Source: Blautia luti
Lineage (GTDB): Bacteria > Bacillota > Clostridia > Lachnospirales > Lachnospiraceae
NCBI RefSeq assembly: GCF_033096465.1
Contig: NZ_AP028156.1
Span: 1,570,501 to 1,634,500, forward strand
Reading direction: 5' to 3'
DNA: 64,000 nt
Positions 42,494 through 51,674 of the stretch are shown piece by piece (the first letter of the stretch is position 1; every line of letters begins with the position of its first letter). The notes beneath the pieces are model-generated. The model saw only the letters and a program-made list of their open reading frames with translations. It did no database searches and was not told the origin of the DNA. A program made the position numbers and the translations under genes.

Positions 42494-44923
42494 ATGAGTA
42501 CAGCAAATGATTTTTTGCAGAAACTGCAGAGCGCAACGGTCAAAAGTACCGTACAGCAGAAACAGAAAAGCCGCCCGAATGCTTCAGCAGCCGAGCTTTC
42601 AAAGATGTTGATGGCAGCGACCGGACAGGGCGAATCTGTTCTGCCGGAAACCACATCTGTGACTCAGATGCCTGTGCAGGAAAAGAAATCCCATGAAGCG
42701 GTGAAGGAAAAAAGTGGTGCAGCTGACCTATCTGATAAGAAGGCGGCGGCATCTTCTTTTTTGCAGGAAAGCGTTGTGCGCCAAGAGATGTCTACCCAAC
42801 AAAAAGAGAAAAAGACAAAGTTGCCGTTATCCAAATCCAAGGAAAACGGAGATGCCGGAATTGCTTCCCTGATCCAGAAGGCGCTGGCTGCAAAGGAGAA
42901 AATGCAGCAGGCAGTTCCTGTTATGGAACGGGTCGGTGGGCTGAGAAGTGAGTTCGAGGCGGGCTTCCAGCCACAGGCAGAAGCAATGAAAGAAGAAAAT
43001 GGATTTATTTCCACAGCTTCTTTTCGCAGGACAAAGGAAAAGGAAGGGCATCTGAATGTAGCCGCTTACATTCGAGTTTCCACTGATTCCAGTGACCAGG
43101 AAAACTCCTACGAAACGCAGGAACGGTATTTTCATCAGCTGATCGAAAACAATCCAGACTGGAATCCAATCGGGGTTTACTCCGATTATGGAATTTCAGG
43201 AACGGTCAAGGATAAGCGTGTTGGATTCAAAAGACTTCTGCGGCACTGCAGGGAAGGGAAAATAGACCGTATTGTATGCAAGTCGATTTCCCGTTTCTCC
43301 AGAAATACGGCGGATTTTATGACCGCCCTTAATACTTTGCATGACAACAATGTAACGATCCTTTTTGAGAAAGAAAATCTGGACACAGCTGATCCGACCA
43401 GTGATTTTATTCTAACGACACTTGCGGCGATTGCCCAGGAAGAAAGCCGGAGTATTTCCAGAAACATCAATCTTGGAAATAAGATGCGCTATCCGAGAGG
43501 TGAGGTAAAGAACATGGTCATATATGGATATCGCTACAATGGAAAGATGGTCACGACAGAAAGTGGATATCAGTATAGGGATATCGAAATTGTGGAAGAA
43601 GAAGCAAAAATCGTGCGCCGGATTTTTCAGGAGGTGGCAGAGGGTACTGCCTATACAGATGTTGCCAGAGGTTTGAATTATGACCGGATTCCAGCTCCTG
43701 AGACCGTGGCGGTCAAAGCCAGAAAAAAGAACTCAAAGAAAGGACAGCTGAACAGTGATCTGGAAGAAGGATGGACTGGAAGGATTATTTCTCAGATGAT
43801 ACAAAGGGAACGATATACAGGAGCTGTCCTGATCCAGAAAAAATACACCGTGGACTTTCTGAACCATAACATCCAGCGGAATAATGGAGAACTTCCGCAG
43901 TATTTGGTGAAGAACCACCATCCGGCGATCATTGACGAAGAACTGTTTGAAACTGTTCAGGAAATCCGCAGAGCCAATGCTGCCAAAAAAGAGAAGGGAG
44001 TAAAGAAAGGATCAAAGCCATTCTCAGGAAGGATTTTGTGTGGGGAATGCGGCAGGTTTTTCCGTGTGAGAAATTCAAAAAACTATCCTATCTGGTACTG
44101 CCCAACAGCTGAGATTGATAATGGAAAGAGAATCTGCCACTGCGAGAAAATCTATGAAGAGCAGATTGTGAGGGCTTTCCGTAAAGCAATCATTGAACGA
44201 TTCCGGCTGAGCACACAGCCAATTCATGACAATGTGGGAGTGGCAGATATCATGAGCGGCCGTTACGGAGAGCAGTTTGAAGGTTTTACAAAGGAAGCTG
44301 ATGACTTTGTTCCACAGATGATCAAAAGACTGGAGAATATCCAGCACACTGATTTTATGGAACGGGACCGTGCTTTTTACAAACGGCAGATTGCCACCCT
44401 TCAGATTGGAATGGAAAACAGTGGGAAAAAACTGCGTCTTCTGGAAAGCCAGAACGATGTGATGCAGACCAGACGCGAACTGCTGGGAGATGAGAGCATC
44501 GACGAGGCAGTCATTCAGAGCAATGCTGAGAAAATCAGAAGGTTGAAAGAAAAACTTGACCGGGATATGGATGAGAAAAAGCATCTGGAAGAACGGTTGG
44601 AGTATCTGGAAGGGTACTGGGAGGATTTGGAGAATGACCACGAGAGAAGAGAACGGGCAATTGAATGGATGAAGGAACTTCCGAAAGGAAGGGATGGCGT
44701 GGTGCAGTTTTTGAATGGAGTGACCTCAGATTACTGCAAGGCATTTGTCCTTTCTATTACGGTCCATTCCCCGTTGAACTATACGGTTCACTGGTATGAT
44801 GATACAAGGACAGAGGTTGTCATGTACAGTAATATAGAAGATTACCGGTATACGGCGTCTTATTTTGACGGACAGGCCATGCGGGATAACTGCTACCGGA
44901 AAAAATATGTAAAGAAAGGGTGA
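42494..44923 (+). CDS. Large serine recombinase 1, with N-terminal extension
   Basis: An 809-residue large serine recombinase. The catalytic serine is S196 in AAYIRVSTDSS; a resolvase domain (SISRFSRNTADF, AAIAQEESRSIS), recombinase domain, zinc ribbon (CGECG ... WYCPT ... CHC near 515-550) and coiled coils follow. Before the catalytic domain is an unusual 185-residue Lys/Gln-rich extension. GGAG-type RBS. First of three adjacent recombinase genes; likely integration/excision enzyme for this element. Confidence 0.9.
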   Translation: MSTANDFLQKLQSATVKSTVQQKQKSRPNASAAELSKMLMAATGQGESVLPETTSVTQMPVQEKKSHEAVKEKSGAADLSDKKAAASSFLQESVVRQEMSTQQKEKKTKLPLSKSKENGDAGIASLIQKALAAKEKMQQAVPVMERVGGLRSEFEAGFQPQAEAMKEENGFISTASFRRTKEKEGHLNVAAYIRVSTDSSDQENSYETQERYFHQLIENNPDWNPIGVYSDYGISGTVKDKRVGFKRLLRHCREGKIDRIVCKSISRFSRNTADFMTALNTLHDNNVTILFEKENLDTADPTSDFILTTLAAIAQEESRSISRNINLGNKMRYPRGEVKNMVIYGYRYNGKMVTTESGYQYRDIEIVEEEAKIVRRIFQEVAEGTAYTDVARGLNYDRIPAPETVAVKARKKNSKKGQLNSDLEEGWTGRIISQMIQRERYTGAVLIQKKYTVDFLNHNIQRNNGELPQYLVKNHHPAIIDEELFETVQEIRRANAAKKEKGVKKGSKPFSGRILCGECGRFFRVRNSKNYPIWYCPTAEIDNGKRICHCEKIYEEQIVRAFRKAIIERFRLSTQPIHDNVGVADIMSGRYGEQFEGFTKEADDFVPQMIKRLENIQHTDFMERDRAFYKRQIATLQIGMENSGKKLRLLESQNDVMQTRRELLGDESIDEAVIQSNAEKIRRLKEKLDRDMDEKKHLEERLEYLEGYWEDLENDHERRERAIEWMKELPKGRDGVVQFLNGVTSDYCKAFVLSITVHSPLNYTVHWYDDTRTEVVMYSNIEDYRYTASYFDGQAMRDNCYRKKYVKKG

Positions 44924-44929
44924 GGAAAA

Positions 44930-46921
44930 ATGTCAGAGGTTTTACGATTGATAAAGGAAGCGACGGCTCAAAAGGCTGCCCAGGAAAAGCCGAAGGGGTT
45001 AAGGGTGGCAGCTTACTGCAGAGTGTCCACAGATTCAGATGAACAGAAAACGTCCTACCGGACCCAGAAGGCATTCTACACGGATATGATACAGCGGCAT
45101 CCGGGCTGGACATTCGCAGGAATTTATGCAGATGAGGGAATCACCGGAACAAGCCGCCTGCATAGGGATGAGTTCAACCAGATGCTGGAGGATGCGAGAA
45201 ATGGGAAAATCGATTTAATAGTCACAAAATCCATATCGAGATTCGCAAGGAATACCGTGGACACCCTCGACTGCGCAAGACAGCTGAAACAGCTGACACC
45301 TCCTGTGGGCATCTTTTTTGAAAAGGAAAACATCAACACTCTGGATTCCACCAGTGAGGTGATCCTGACCATTTACTCCGCACTTGCCCAGGAAGAAAGC
45401 CATTCCATTTCGGATAACATCCACTGGTCTTATCAGAAGCGGTTCCAGGAAGGGAAGCCGATGGTCCATCTAAGCCGGATGATCGGATATGACAAAGGGG
45501 AAAACGGAGAATGGATCATCAATGAAGAGCAGGCGGAACCGGTGCGTTACCTTTTCCGGAGATATGCCTGCGGAGCCGGCCGTGCAACTATCATTAAAGA
45601 GATGAACGAGCGAGGCTGGAAAACGGTATCTGGCACGGACTGGAACCCCAGCAGCTTCTCGAATGTGATCCTAAATGAGAAGTATGTGGGCGATTTGGAA
45701 ATGCAGAAATATGTGACCAGCAATTTTCTTTCCCATAAGGCGGTTCCGAACAGAGGACAGCTTCCAAAGTATTACATCAGGGACCACCACGCACCGATCG
45801 TCGACCGGGCAACCTGGTTGATCGTGCAAAGTGAAATGAAACGGAGGCCGCCGCTACTAAGCCGTGATCCTCTCAATATCTGCTATATAAACCTTTCGTG
45901 TCCAGCGTGTGGAAAGACACTGATCCACAAGAGGAGAAAGATTGCTGCATACTGGGTGGATGCAGAGTCCATTGAAGATACCAAGGAACGACAGGGACTT
46001 GCGATTTATGGCGTTGGGAAGATGCGTTGTTCGGATAAAGACTGCACAGAGGAACTTTATGAGGTTGCTATTGAACAAGGTTTTATGGAAATGCTCTATC
46101 GCCTGAAACGGGATTATGAGAAAAACAAAGAGCACTCAGAGCTTGCGGTCAAATACCGTGAATGCCAGAGGGAGCCGGAAGACCATTCGGGACGGATTTT
46201 GGAACTCAGGGAACTGCTTCAGAAACTGGAGCAGGAATGTAAACGCCTTATGAAAAAGCAGATGGAAGCACAGAAGCAGATGGCCGAGAGAGAAAGGGTT
46301 TACCTGCAGGAGAGCTTACAGGAATCCATTCGGGATGGGAGCATCCAGATGGATAATATCATGGAAGAGATGGATCAACAGCGTGTGGATAGTGTTTACA
46401 CACCTGTGGCCGGAAGTGCCGAGGCAATGTACAATGAACTGCTGAAGGATATTCTGAAGCGGAAAGAAGAACTGGAAAACGAACTACACATTTTGGAAGA
46501 AAGCAGTGAAGGCGGCATCATCCTGAAAAAGAGGTACGAATATTTTCTGGAGGAACTGCTGGCCCTGCCGGAGCAAAACCGCTATGGACAGAAGCTGGCG
46601 GTGCATGGTCTGGATGATAAAGAACCGCATTGGACGGAATCGGGTGTGTTCTTGAGTACACCAGATATGCTAACCTTCAGCCGGGAAATGTATGCCGTAA
46701 ATATTGAATCTGGCAGAGTGGACGGAGATGTGATCCATTACCGGACCATTTACGGAATGGAATTTACTGCTTTCGGAGCCAGAAGGACTATAAAGGACTT
46801 CAAGGATTATCGGGTATACGGCAAAGATGGAAAACCAAAGTTTGCGGAAAATGAAGCAGAGATCCTTGGAGAACCGGTTCAGGTAGAGTATAGAAAGCGT
46901 CGGAACGGAAAAAAGATATGA
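44930..46921 (+). CDS. Large serine recombinase 2
   Basis: A 663-residue serine recombinase with catalytic S33 (VAAYCRVSTDS), IYADEGITGTSR, SISRFARNTVDT, a recombinase domain, a CPACG zinc knuckle near residue 325 and a long coiled coil (about 420-490). Six bases separate it from recombinase 1. More similar to recombinase 3 than to 1 by eye. Confidence 0.9.
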   Translation: MSEVLRLIKEATAQKAAQEKPKGLRVAAYCRVSTDSDEQKTSYRTQKAFYTDMIQRHPGWTFAGIYADEGITGTSRLHRDEFNQMLEDARNGKIDLIVTKSISRFARNTVDTLDCARQLKQLTPPVGIFFEKENINTLDSTSEVILTIYSALAQEESHSISDNIHWSYQKRFQEGKPMVHLSRMIGYDKGENGEWIINEEQAEPVRYLFRRYACGAGRATIIKEMNERGWKTVSGTDWNPSSFSNVILNEKYVGDLEMQKYVTSNFLSHKAVPNRGQLPKYYIRDHHAPIVDRATWLIVQSEMKRRPPLLSRDPLNICYINLSCPACGKTLIHKRRKIAAYWVDAESIEDTKERQGLAIYGVGKMRCSDKDCTEELYEVAIEQGFMEMLYRLKRDYEKNKEHSELAVKYRECQREPEDHSGRILELRELLQKLEQECKRLMKKQMEAQKQMAERERVYLQESLQESIRDGSIQMDNIMEEMDQQRVDSVYTPVAGSAEAMYNELLKDILKRKEELENELHILEESSEGGIILKKRYEYFLEELLALPEQNRYGQKLAVHGLDDKEPHWTESGVFLSTPDMLTFSREMYAVNIESGRVDGDVIHYRTIYGMEFTAFGARRTIKDFKDYRVYGKDGKPKFAENEAEILGEPVQVEYRKRRNGKKI

Positions 46922-46940
46922 AGGAAACGGAGGAGAGCAT

Positions 46941-49238
46941 ATGACACAGAAAAAAGTAGAAGTGATACCGGCTACAAAGCGGTCGGTGCATAATGGTGGT
47001 CAGCTGAAGGTGCAGAGCAATGTCCGTGTGGCGGCATACTGCCGAGTCTCCACAGGGGATGAAAGCCAGCAGACTTCCTATACCACGCAGAAAGCATTCT
47101 ACACAAATCTGATCACGAACAAACCCGGATGGAGATTTGCAGGCATTTATGCAGATGAGGCAAAATCAGGAACCAGCAGGGAACACCGTGAGGATTTCAA
47201 CCGCATGATGGCAGACGCCCTGGATGGAAAGCTGGATTATATCGTGACCAAGTCGATTTCACGATTTGCCAGAAACACGGTGGACACCCTGAATTGTGTC
47301 CGCCAGCTTCGGCAGCAGAATCCGCCGGTTGGTGTTTACTTTGAAAAAGAGAATATCGACACGCTGGATGCGACCGGTGAATTGATCTTGACTATTCTTT
47401 CCGCACTGGCGCAGGATGAGAGCCGGTCCATTTCGGACAATATCCGCTGGTCGATCCAGAAAAATTTCCAGGCTGGAAAGCCCAAGGTGGATCTGAACCG
47501 GATGCTGGGATATGACAAAGGCGCCAACGGCGAGTGGGTGATCAATCCGGAGCAGGCAAAAACGGTTCGTTATATTTTTGAACGGTATGTATGTGGACAG
47601 ACGGCAAACCGTATTGCAAAGGAGCTGAATGAACTTGGCAGAAAGACGGTGAACAAAAAGAACTGGTCGGCAAGTTCTGTGCTCACAGTTCTTCGAAATG
47701 AAAAATATGTGGGTGACATTGAGATGCAGAAGACCATCACAAAGGATTTCCTGACCCACCGGTCCACGATCAACAAAGGTGAAGCACCTCGTTATTATGT
47801 AGAAAACCATCATGTTGGTATCATTGACCGCAGCACATGGGACAAGGCTCAGACGATGCTTTATGAAAAGCCCAGCAAGGTTGGAGATTCGGTACCGGCT
47901 CAAAAGAAGAAGAGAGGATACACTGGCTCGCCATTTGGAAATCTGGTCTGCGGTGCGGTTCTTGAACATGGAGAAAGAGCCGGAAAAGAATGCGGTGAGG
48001 GATTCTTCCGTGTGACCTATACAGGTGTGGCAACTGGGTACACGGATGACCGAAGCCTTGCAGCAACTGGTGGCGATACGGATATCTACCTTGAAAAATA
48101 CGCATATGCTTATCCCGTGTGGCGGTGCAAACAGAAGATGGGAAAGCGTGAGGGCGAAAAGCCCAGACAGAATGGTACACCGGACCAGAAGCTGTACTGC
48201 AGGGAAAAACACGGGAGATTGTCGGATGCCGAGAGAAAAGCAGCCAATGAAAGATGCCCTTCGGAAAGCATCCATGAATGTGCCTTGGAACAGAGCTTTA
48301 TGGAAATGCTGTACCGTCTGAAACGGGATTATGAAAAAAACCATGAGGCTTCGGAAATAAGCACTCTTTTTCAAAAAGCCTGTGAACAGATGTATCAGCA
48401 GATGAAAGGAAACAGCGTATCGGTGGAAAGACTGGAAACGCTGGATGCTCAGATCAAGGAACTGGGAGAAAAACTGCAGGAGACGATCGGCCGTCAGGTT
48501 ACGGCCATGCGGGATGCGGTGCTGGAGCAGAATTTGGAACTGAATGAATCACTGGCGGAGGGCAACATCACATTGGACGAGATTGACAGTGATATCCGAA
48601 ATGGGCTGACGGGAAATGATATTGGTACGAGCTTCTACCATGCTGACTATGAAGAAGGGTCTGAAATCGAAGCCTATGCAAGTCTGGCAAAGGATATCCG
48701 GCAGCGAATTGAGAGTTTCCGAAAGGAAAAAGAAACGCTGAGCCAGGAACAGGGAGCCCTTACGGTTATGAAGAAGAATTTTGACCTTTTCATTGCCTGC
48801 CTGAAAGAACTGCCGGAACAGAATGCCGCCGGTATGCCGCTGAAGGTGAACGGGCTGGATGTGCAGGGCAGCCTGTTTCGGGATGTGGATGGAAAGCCGG
48901 TTGATGGTGCGATCGCCAGTTTGAACAGAGGACGATTGAAGATGACGCCGGAGAGGATCGCGGAAGCACCGGACCTGCTCCATTTTGAAAAAGGTATCTA
49001 CTGCGCTTTTATGAAAAAGGGAACGGTGAAAGGCGACATCGTACTTTATGAAACGAATTTTGGTGTAACGCTGCCCACCTGTGGAAATCAGAGGACACTG
49101 ACCAGTTTTCTGGGATTTAAGAAATGCAGTCTTGACGGGCTGGTGACTCTGGTTGATGCCCCGTACCGGGTATATGACAACACAGTTCAGTACCGAAGAT
49201 ATCTGAGAAGTAAAGCAAAACGAGAGCAGGCTGTATAA
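46941..49238 (+). CDS. Large serine recombinase 3
   Basis: A 765-residue serine recombinase with catalytic S37 (AAYCRVSTGD), SGTSREHREDFN, SISRFARNTVDTL and EKENIDTLDATGE. Its cysteine region (about 335-445) is long and unusually spaced, with an extra GYTDDRSLAATGGD insertion. GGAGGAG RBS. Ends the triplet; a terminator follows. Confidence 0.9.
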   Translation: MTQKKVEVIPATKRSVHNGGQLKVQSNVRVAAYCRVSTGDESQQTSYTTQKAFYTNLITNKPGWRFAGIYADEAKSGTSREHREDFNRMMADALDGKLDYIVTKSISRFARNTVDTLNCVRQLRQQNPPVGVYFEKENIDTLDATGELILTILSALAQDESRSISDNIRWSIQKNFQAGKPKVDLNRMLGYDKGANGEWVINPEQAKTVRYIFERYVCGQTANRIAKELNELGRKTVNKKNWSASSVLTVLRNEKYVGDIEMQKTITKDFLTHRSTINKGEAPRYYVENHHVGIIDRSTWDKAQTMLYEKPSKVGDSVPAQKKKRGYTGSPFGNLVCGAVLEHGERAGKECGEGFFRVTYTGVATGYTDDRSLAATGGDTDIYLEKYAYAYPVWRCKQKMGKREGEKPRQNGTPDQKLYCREKHGRLSDAERKAANERCPSESIHECALEQSFMEMLYRLKRDYEKNHEASEISTLFQKACEQMYQQMKGNSVSVERLETLDAQIKELGEKLQETIGRQVTAMRDAVLEQNLELNESLAEGNITLDEIDSDIRNGLTGNDIGTSFYHADYEEGSEIEAYASLAKDIRQRIESFRKEKETLSQEQGALTVMKKNFDLFIACLKELPEQNAAGMPLKVNGLDVQGSLFRDVDGKPVDGAIASLNRGRLKMTPERIAEAPDLLHFEKGIYCAFMKKGTVKGDIVLYETNFGVTLPTCGNQRTLTSFLGFKKCSLDGLVTLVDAPYRVYDNTVQYRRYLRSKAKREQAV

Positions 49239-49248
49239 AGGAAAGAAT

Positions 49249-49293
49249 GCCCTGTCGGATGTGTGGAAATGCATACCGGCAGGGCCCTTTTTT
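49249..49293 (+). terminator. Terminator after the recombinase triplet
   Basis: GCCCTGTCGG / CCGGCAGGGC stem followed by CCTTTTTT. Confidence 0.8.
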
Positions 49294-49386
49294 GCTTTGT
49301 ACGGATTTTTTATCGTACATATTGCTATGTGCAGAGTTTTGGTATATGGTGAGGATACAGAAATACACATAGCAGGAGTGATTGAC

Positions 49387-49800
49387 ATGAAAAAGTTAAC
49401 TTGGCTGTCCGTTGAGGATTATGGAACAACAGTGATGGAAATCATTGTGGCAAGTGCAATGAAAGGCTATCTGAGGCGGATGTCAGAGGAAGAAGCTTTG
49501 AAAAAGGTGGAGAGTATCATTGAACCAAAGATAATCCAGTTGTTCGGTGAAAGTGGCGCACCGATGCCAGTGCAAAGCCATGTTGATGGGGCAAAGTTCG
49601 CTGCGTTCATCGATGAGGCCTTAGCGGATTCGATACGAGAACTGAAAGTGAGGGAAGATGATATGTCCGGAGTCAGTATTGCTGTTTTGCAGAATGTAGA
49701 GGGAAAGAGTATGGTGGAGACAATGAGTCCGGAATTCGTGAATTTTATTGGAGATGCATATCGAAGCCTGAAATATACAAATCATTTAGAAAAGCCTTGA
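49387..49800 (+). CDS. Hypothetical protein
   Basis: A 137-residue helical protein starting MKKLTWLSVEDYGTT; start 49387 has a GGAG RBS nine bases upstream, and the longer frame runs through the terminator. No family recognised. It lies between the triplet and the MerR-like gene and is separated from both by regulatory signals. Confidence 0.55.
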   Translation: MKKLTWLSVEDYGTTVMEIIVASAMKGYLRRMSEEEALKKVESIIEPKIIQLFGESGAPMPVQSHVDGAKFAAFIDEALADSIRELKVREDDMSGVSIAVLQNVEGKSMVETMSPEFVNFIGDAYRSLKYTNHLEKP

Positions 49801-49852
49801 AATAAAACTGGAATCGAGTATCCTTAAAATTAGAAAAAATGATATTTAGGGC

Positions 49853-49884
49853 TTGACGGGGACAAAGTCCCTATGTGCTATACT
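49853..49884 (+). promoter_or_regulatory. MerR-type long-spacer promoter
   Basis: TTGACG 49853-49858, 20 bp spacer, TATACT 49879-49884. The spacer contains a perfect GGGAC-AAA-GTCCC dyad (49859-49871), the arrangement MerR-family regulators untwist to activate transcription. Confidence 0.7.
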
Positions 49885-49910
49885 CGGTTTCAGAAAGGAG
49901 GTCGAATGTT

Positions 49911-50609
49911 ATGAGACCAAAAGAAATACAAGAAAAATTAGGCATTGATGCAGAGCGCATAAAACTCTTTAAGCGTGAGAGTATCTTCAAACCAGAACAT
50001 CCGCCGGTGGGAAACAAGGCAACGGATTATACAGAAGCAGATTTCAAAAATCTGCAGAGGATTGTTGTCCTTACAAAATCTGGCTTAACCTGTGGAGATA
50101 TAAAAAAACTTCAAGCAGGAGAAATTGATCTTGAACAGGCAATCCGTGAACGGAAGCAGTATATCAATGATGAACTTGAACGAAAGAGGAATGCCTTAGA
50201 AATGCTGGATAACCTTCTGGATGACAGCGCAGAATTTGAAACTTTCCAGACGCAGCATTATTGGGACATCATCAGCGAAAAAGAAGCGGCAGGCGAGGAA
50301 TTTATCGATATCGAGGATATGTATGGGTATCGACCGGTTTCTCTGGAAAGAGCAGTCAAATGTCCTCATTGCGGTCATGAAGAAAATGTTGACCTTGAGG
50401 ACTTCATGTATGATGAAAGCTCTTACGAAAAAGAAAATGGTATGGGACCGGATCTTGTGTACAGCTTTAATTCTGAAGATTGCTATGAATGTCCAGAATG
50501 TGGCCACACATTAAAAATCGAAGGTTGGATTCGGGAATACCCAATGGGAGCGTATGATTCGGAAGATATAAAAGTAGAGGATTGTGGGGGTGATGAAGAT
50601 GACGAGTGA
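49911..50609 (+). CDS. MerR-like regulator with C-terminal zinc ribbon
   Basis: A 232-residue protein with a MerR-type winged-helix N-terminus (about 1-70: IQEKLGIDAERIKLFKRE, then YTEADFKNLQRI), a dimerisation helix (about 72-105) and a C-terminal zinc ribbon (C151-C154 and C194-C197). AAAGGAGG RBS. The long-spacer promoter with a central dyad immediately upstream suggests self-regulation. The sensed signal is unknown; the zinc ribbon is unlike classical metal-sensing loops. Confidence 0.7.
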   Translation: MRPKEIQEKLGIDAERIKLFKRESIFKPEHPPVGNKATDYTEADFKNLQRIVVLTKSGLTCGDIKKLQAGEIDLEQAIRERKQYINDELERKRNALEMLDNLLDDSAEFETFQTQHYWDIISEKEAAGEEFIDIEDMYGYRPVSLERAVKCPHCGHEENVDLEDFMYDESSYEKENGMGPDLVYSFNSEDCYECPECGHTLKIEGWIREYPMGAYDSEDIKVEDCGGDEDDE

Positions 50610-50916
50610 GGAAAGAGAACTGCTGAAAAGAATGGATGCCGGAGAACTGGACGGCATGGTTGGGGATATGTTTCAGACAGATGGTGGTTCAACTGTCTGG
50701 ACGATAATTAAAAATGGGATTCCTGTCAGATTTAAGCAGGGACCCGGAGGTAAGTTTTTTAACGGAAAAGAAAATGAACGATACGAGGGAGTTCTTCATA
50801 CACTTGCAAAATGGATGACTAATGAAGAGCGATTGGACTTTTTGAGAAAATTTGGATGGCTTATCCACGATGCAGCAGTAAATGCTTATAGCGCAAAGTT
50901 TAAGCCGAAAAAGTAA
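50593..50916 (+). CDS. Hypothetical protein
   Basis: A 107-residue protein overlapping the end of the regulator gene by 17 bases; ATG 50593 or 50599 are both possible, GTGs further upstream less so. Alpha/beta pattern with NGIPVRFKQGPGGKFFNG. No family recognised; it forms one operon with the regulator and may be its partner. Confidence 0.5.
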   Translation: MKMTSEERELLKRMDAGELDGMVGDMFQTDGGSTVWTIIKNGIPVRFKQGPGGKFFNGKENERYEGVLHTLAKWMTNEERLDFLRKFGWLIHDAAVNAYSAKFKPKK

Positions 50917-50926
50917 GTAAATGACT

Positions 50927-50981
50927 GCCCGCTGGCGCACTGTGTAGAATCCTACATGGAACGCTGGCGGGCTTCTTTTTT
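50927..50981 (+). terminator. Terminator
   Basis: GCCCGC-TGGCG / CGCTG-GCGGGC stem with a loop and TTCTTTTTT tail, after the gene at 50593. Confidence 0.75.
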
Positions 50982-50987
50982 ACCCCT

Positions 50988-51055
50988 GCCCGCATGAACC
51001 ACAGACAGCACCCCGGAGTGAGCCGAAGTGCAGCTGTGGCTTATGCGGGCCTTTT
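50988..51055 (+). terminator. Second hairpin between convergent genes
   Basis: GCCCGCAT ... ATGCGGGC followed by CTTTTG, lying between the convergent 50916 and 51081 gene ends. Confidence 0.5.
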
Positions 51056-51080
51056 GTTATGTGGTCAATGAGTTACAAAA

Positions 51081-51422
51081 TCAGATTCCTAAACCATACA
51101 AAATCGCTTTCAGTTCCTTTACGGTGCGGGTAAGAATTTCCTGTTCCGTTGTATTGCAGTCCAAAAGCAGACGGTGAATCTCAGAATCTGCAGTAGATGC
51201 CGAGTGCGTCAGACTGTCTACGAGAAGGTCATCTGCAGATACATTCAGTGCATTTGCGATATCAACCAGGGTATCCAGGCTGGGACGGTTGATAGCAGTT
51301 TCGATAACACTGATGTGTTTACGGGTCATGTTAAGTTGTTCACCGAGCGCCTCCTGTGTGATACCAATTTGTTTGCGGGCATTTGAAATACGCTTGCCCA
51401 AGGCTTCATAGTCAATAGCCAT
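51081..51422 (-). CDS. XRE-family repressor
   Basis: A 113-residue Cro/CI-type protein with a clear helix-turn-helix (about 9-65: ISNARKQIGITQEALGEQL, then ISVIETAINRPSLDTLVDIA) and a C-terminal helix pair. GGAGG RBS before ATG 51422. It is divergent from the AAA ATPase gene with a large palindrome between them, so it probably represses that operon and itself. Confidence 0.85.
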   Translation of the reverse strand: MAIDYEALGKRISNARKQIGITQEALGEQLNMTRKHISVIETAINRPSLDTLVDIANALNVSADDLLVDSLTHSASTADSEIHRLLLDCNTTEQEILTRTVKELKAILYGLGI

Positions 51423-51555
51423 GTGTTCCTCCTTATGTTTTCCCGCATAAGGCTGGTACGATTATCCCGCAGAGAAAAATACATAGCAACTGAATATGAG
51501 AGATTTTTAAGACCGCAAAATGCCACACCCCTATCTGCTGTGTGGTCTAAGGTCA

Positions 51556-51607
51556 TTTTGCTACCTACTATGTAGCAAAACATGGAACGTGCTACATGAT
51601 AGGTAGC
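51556..51607. promoter_or_regulatory. Palindromic operator pair
   Basis: TTTTGCTAC-CTACTAT-GTAGCAAAA (51556-51580) is a perfect nine-base inverted repeat. A second site GCTACATGATAGGTAGC (51591-51607) repeats the same half-sites 31 bp away, three helical turns, just upstream of TATAAT at 51630-51635. Confidence 0.75.
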
Positions 51608-51674
51608 AGTCAAAATGTCATGCAGCTCTTATAATATAAATGTAGGAAAAGACTGCAAATGAAAGGTAAAGGGA

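Noticed and set aside
47259..48374. 371-codon open frame on the minus strand
   Set aside because: Antisense of recombinase 3; no RBS.
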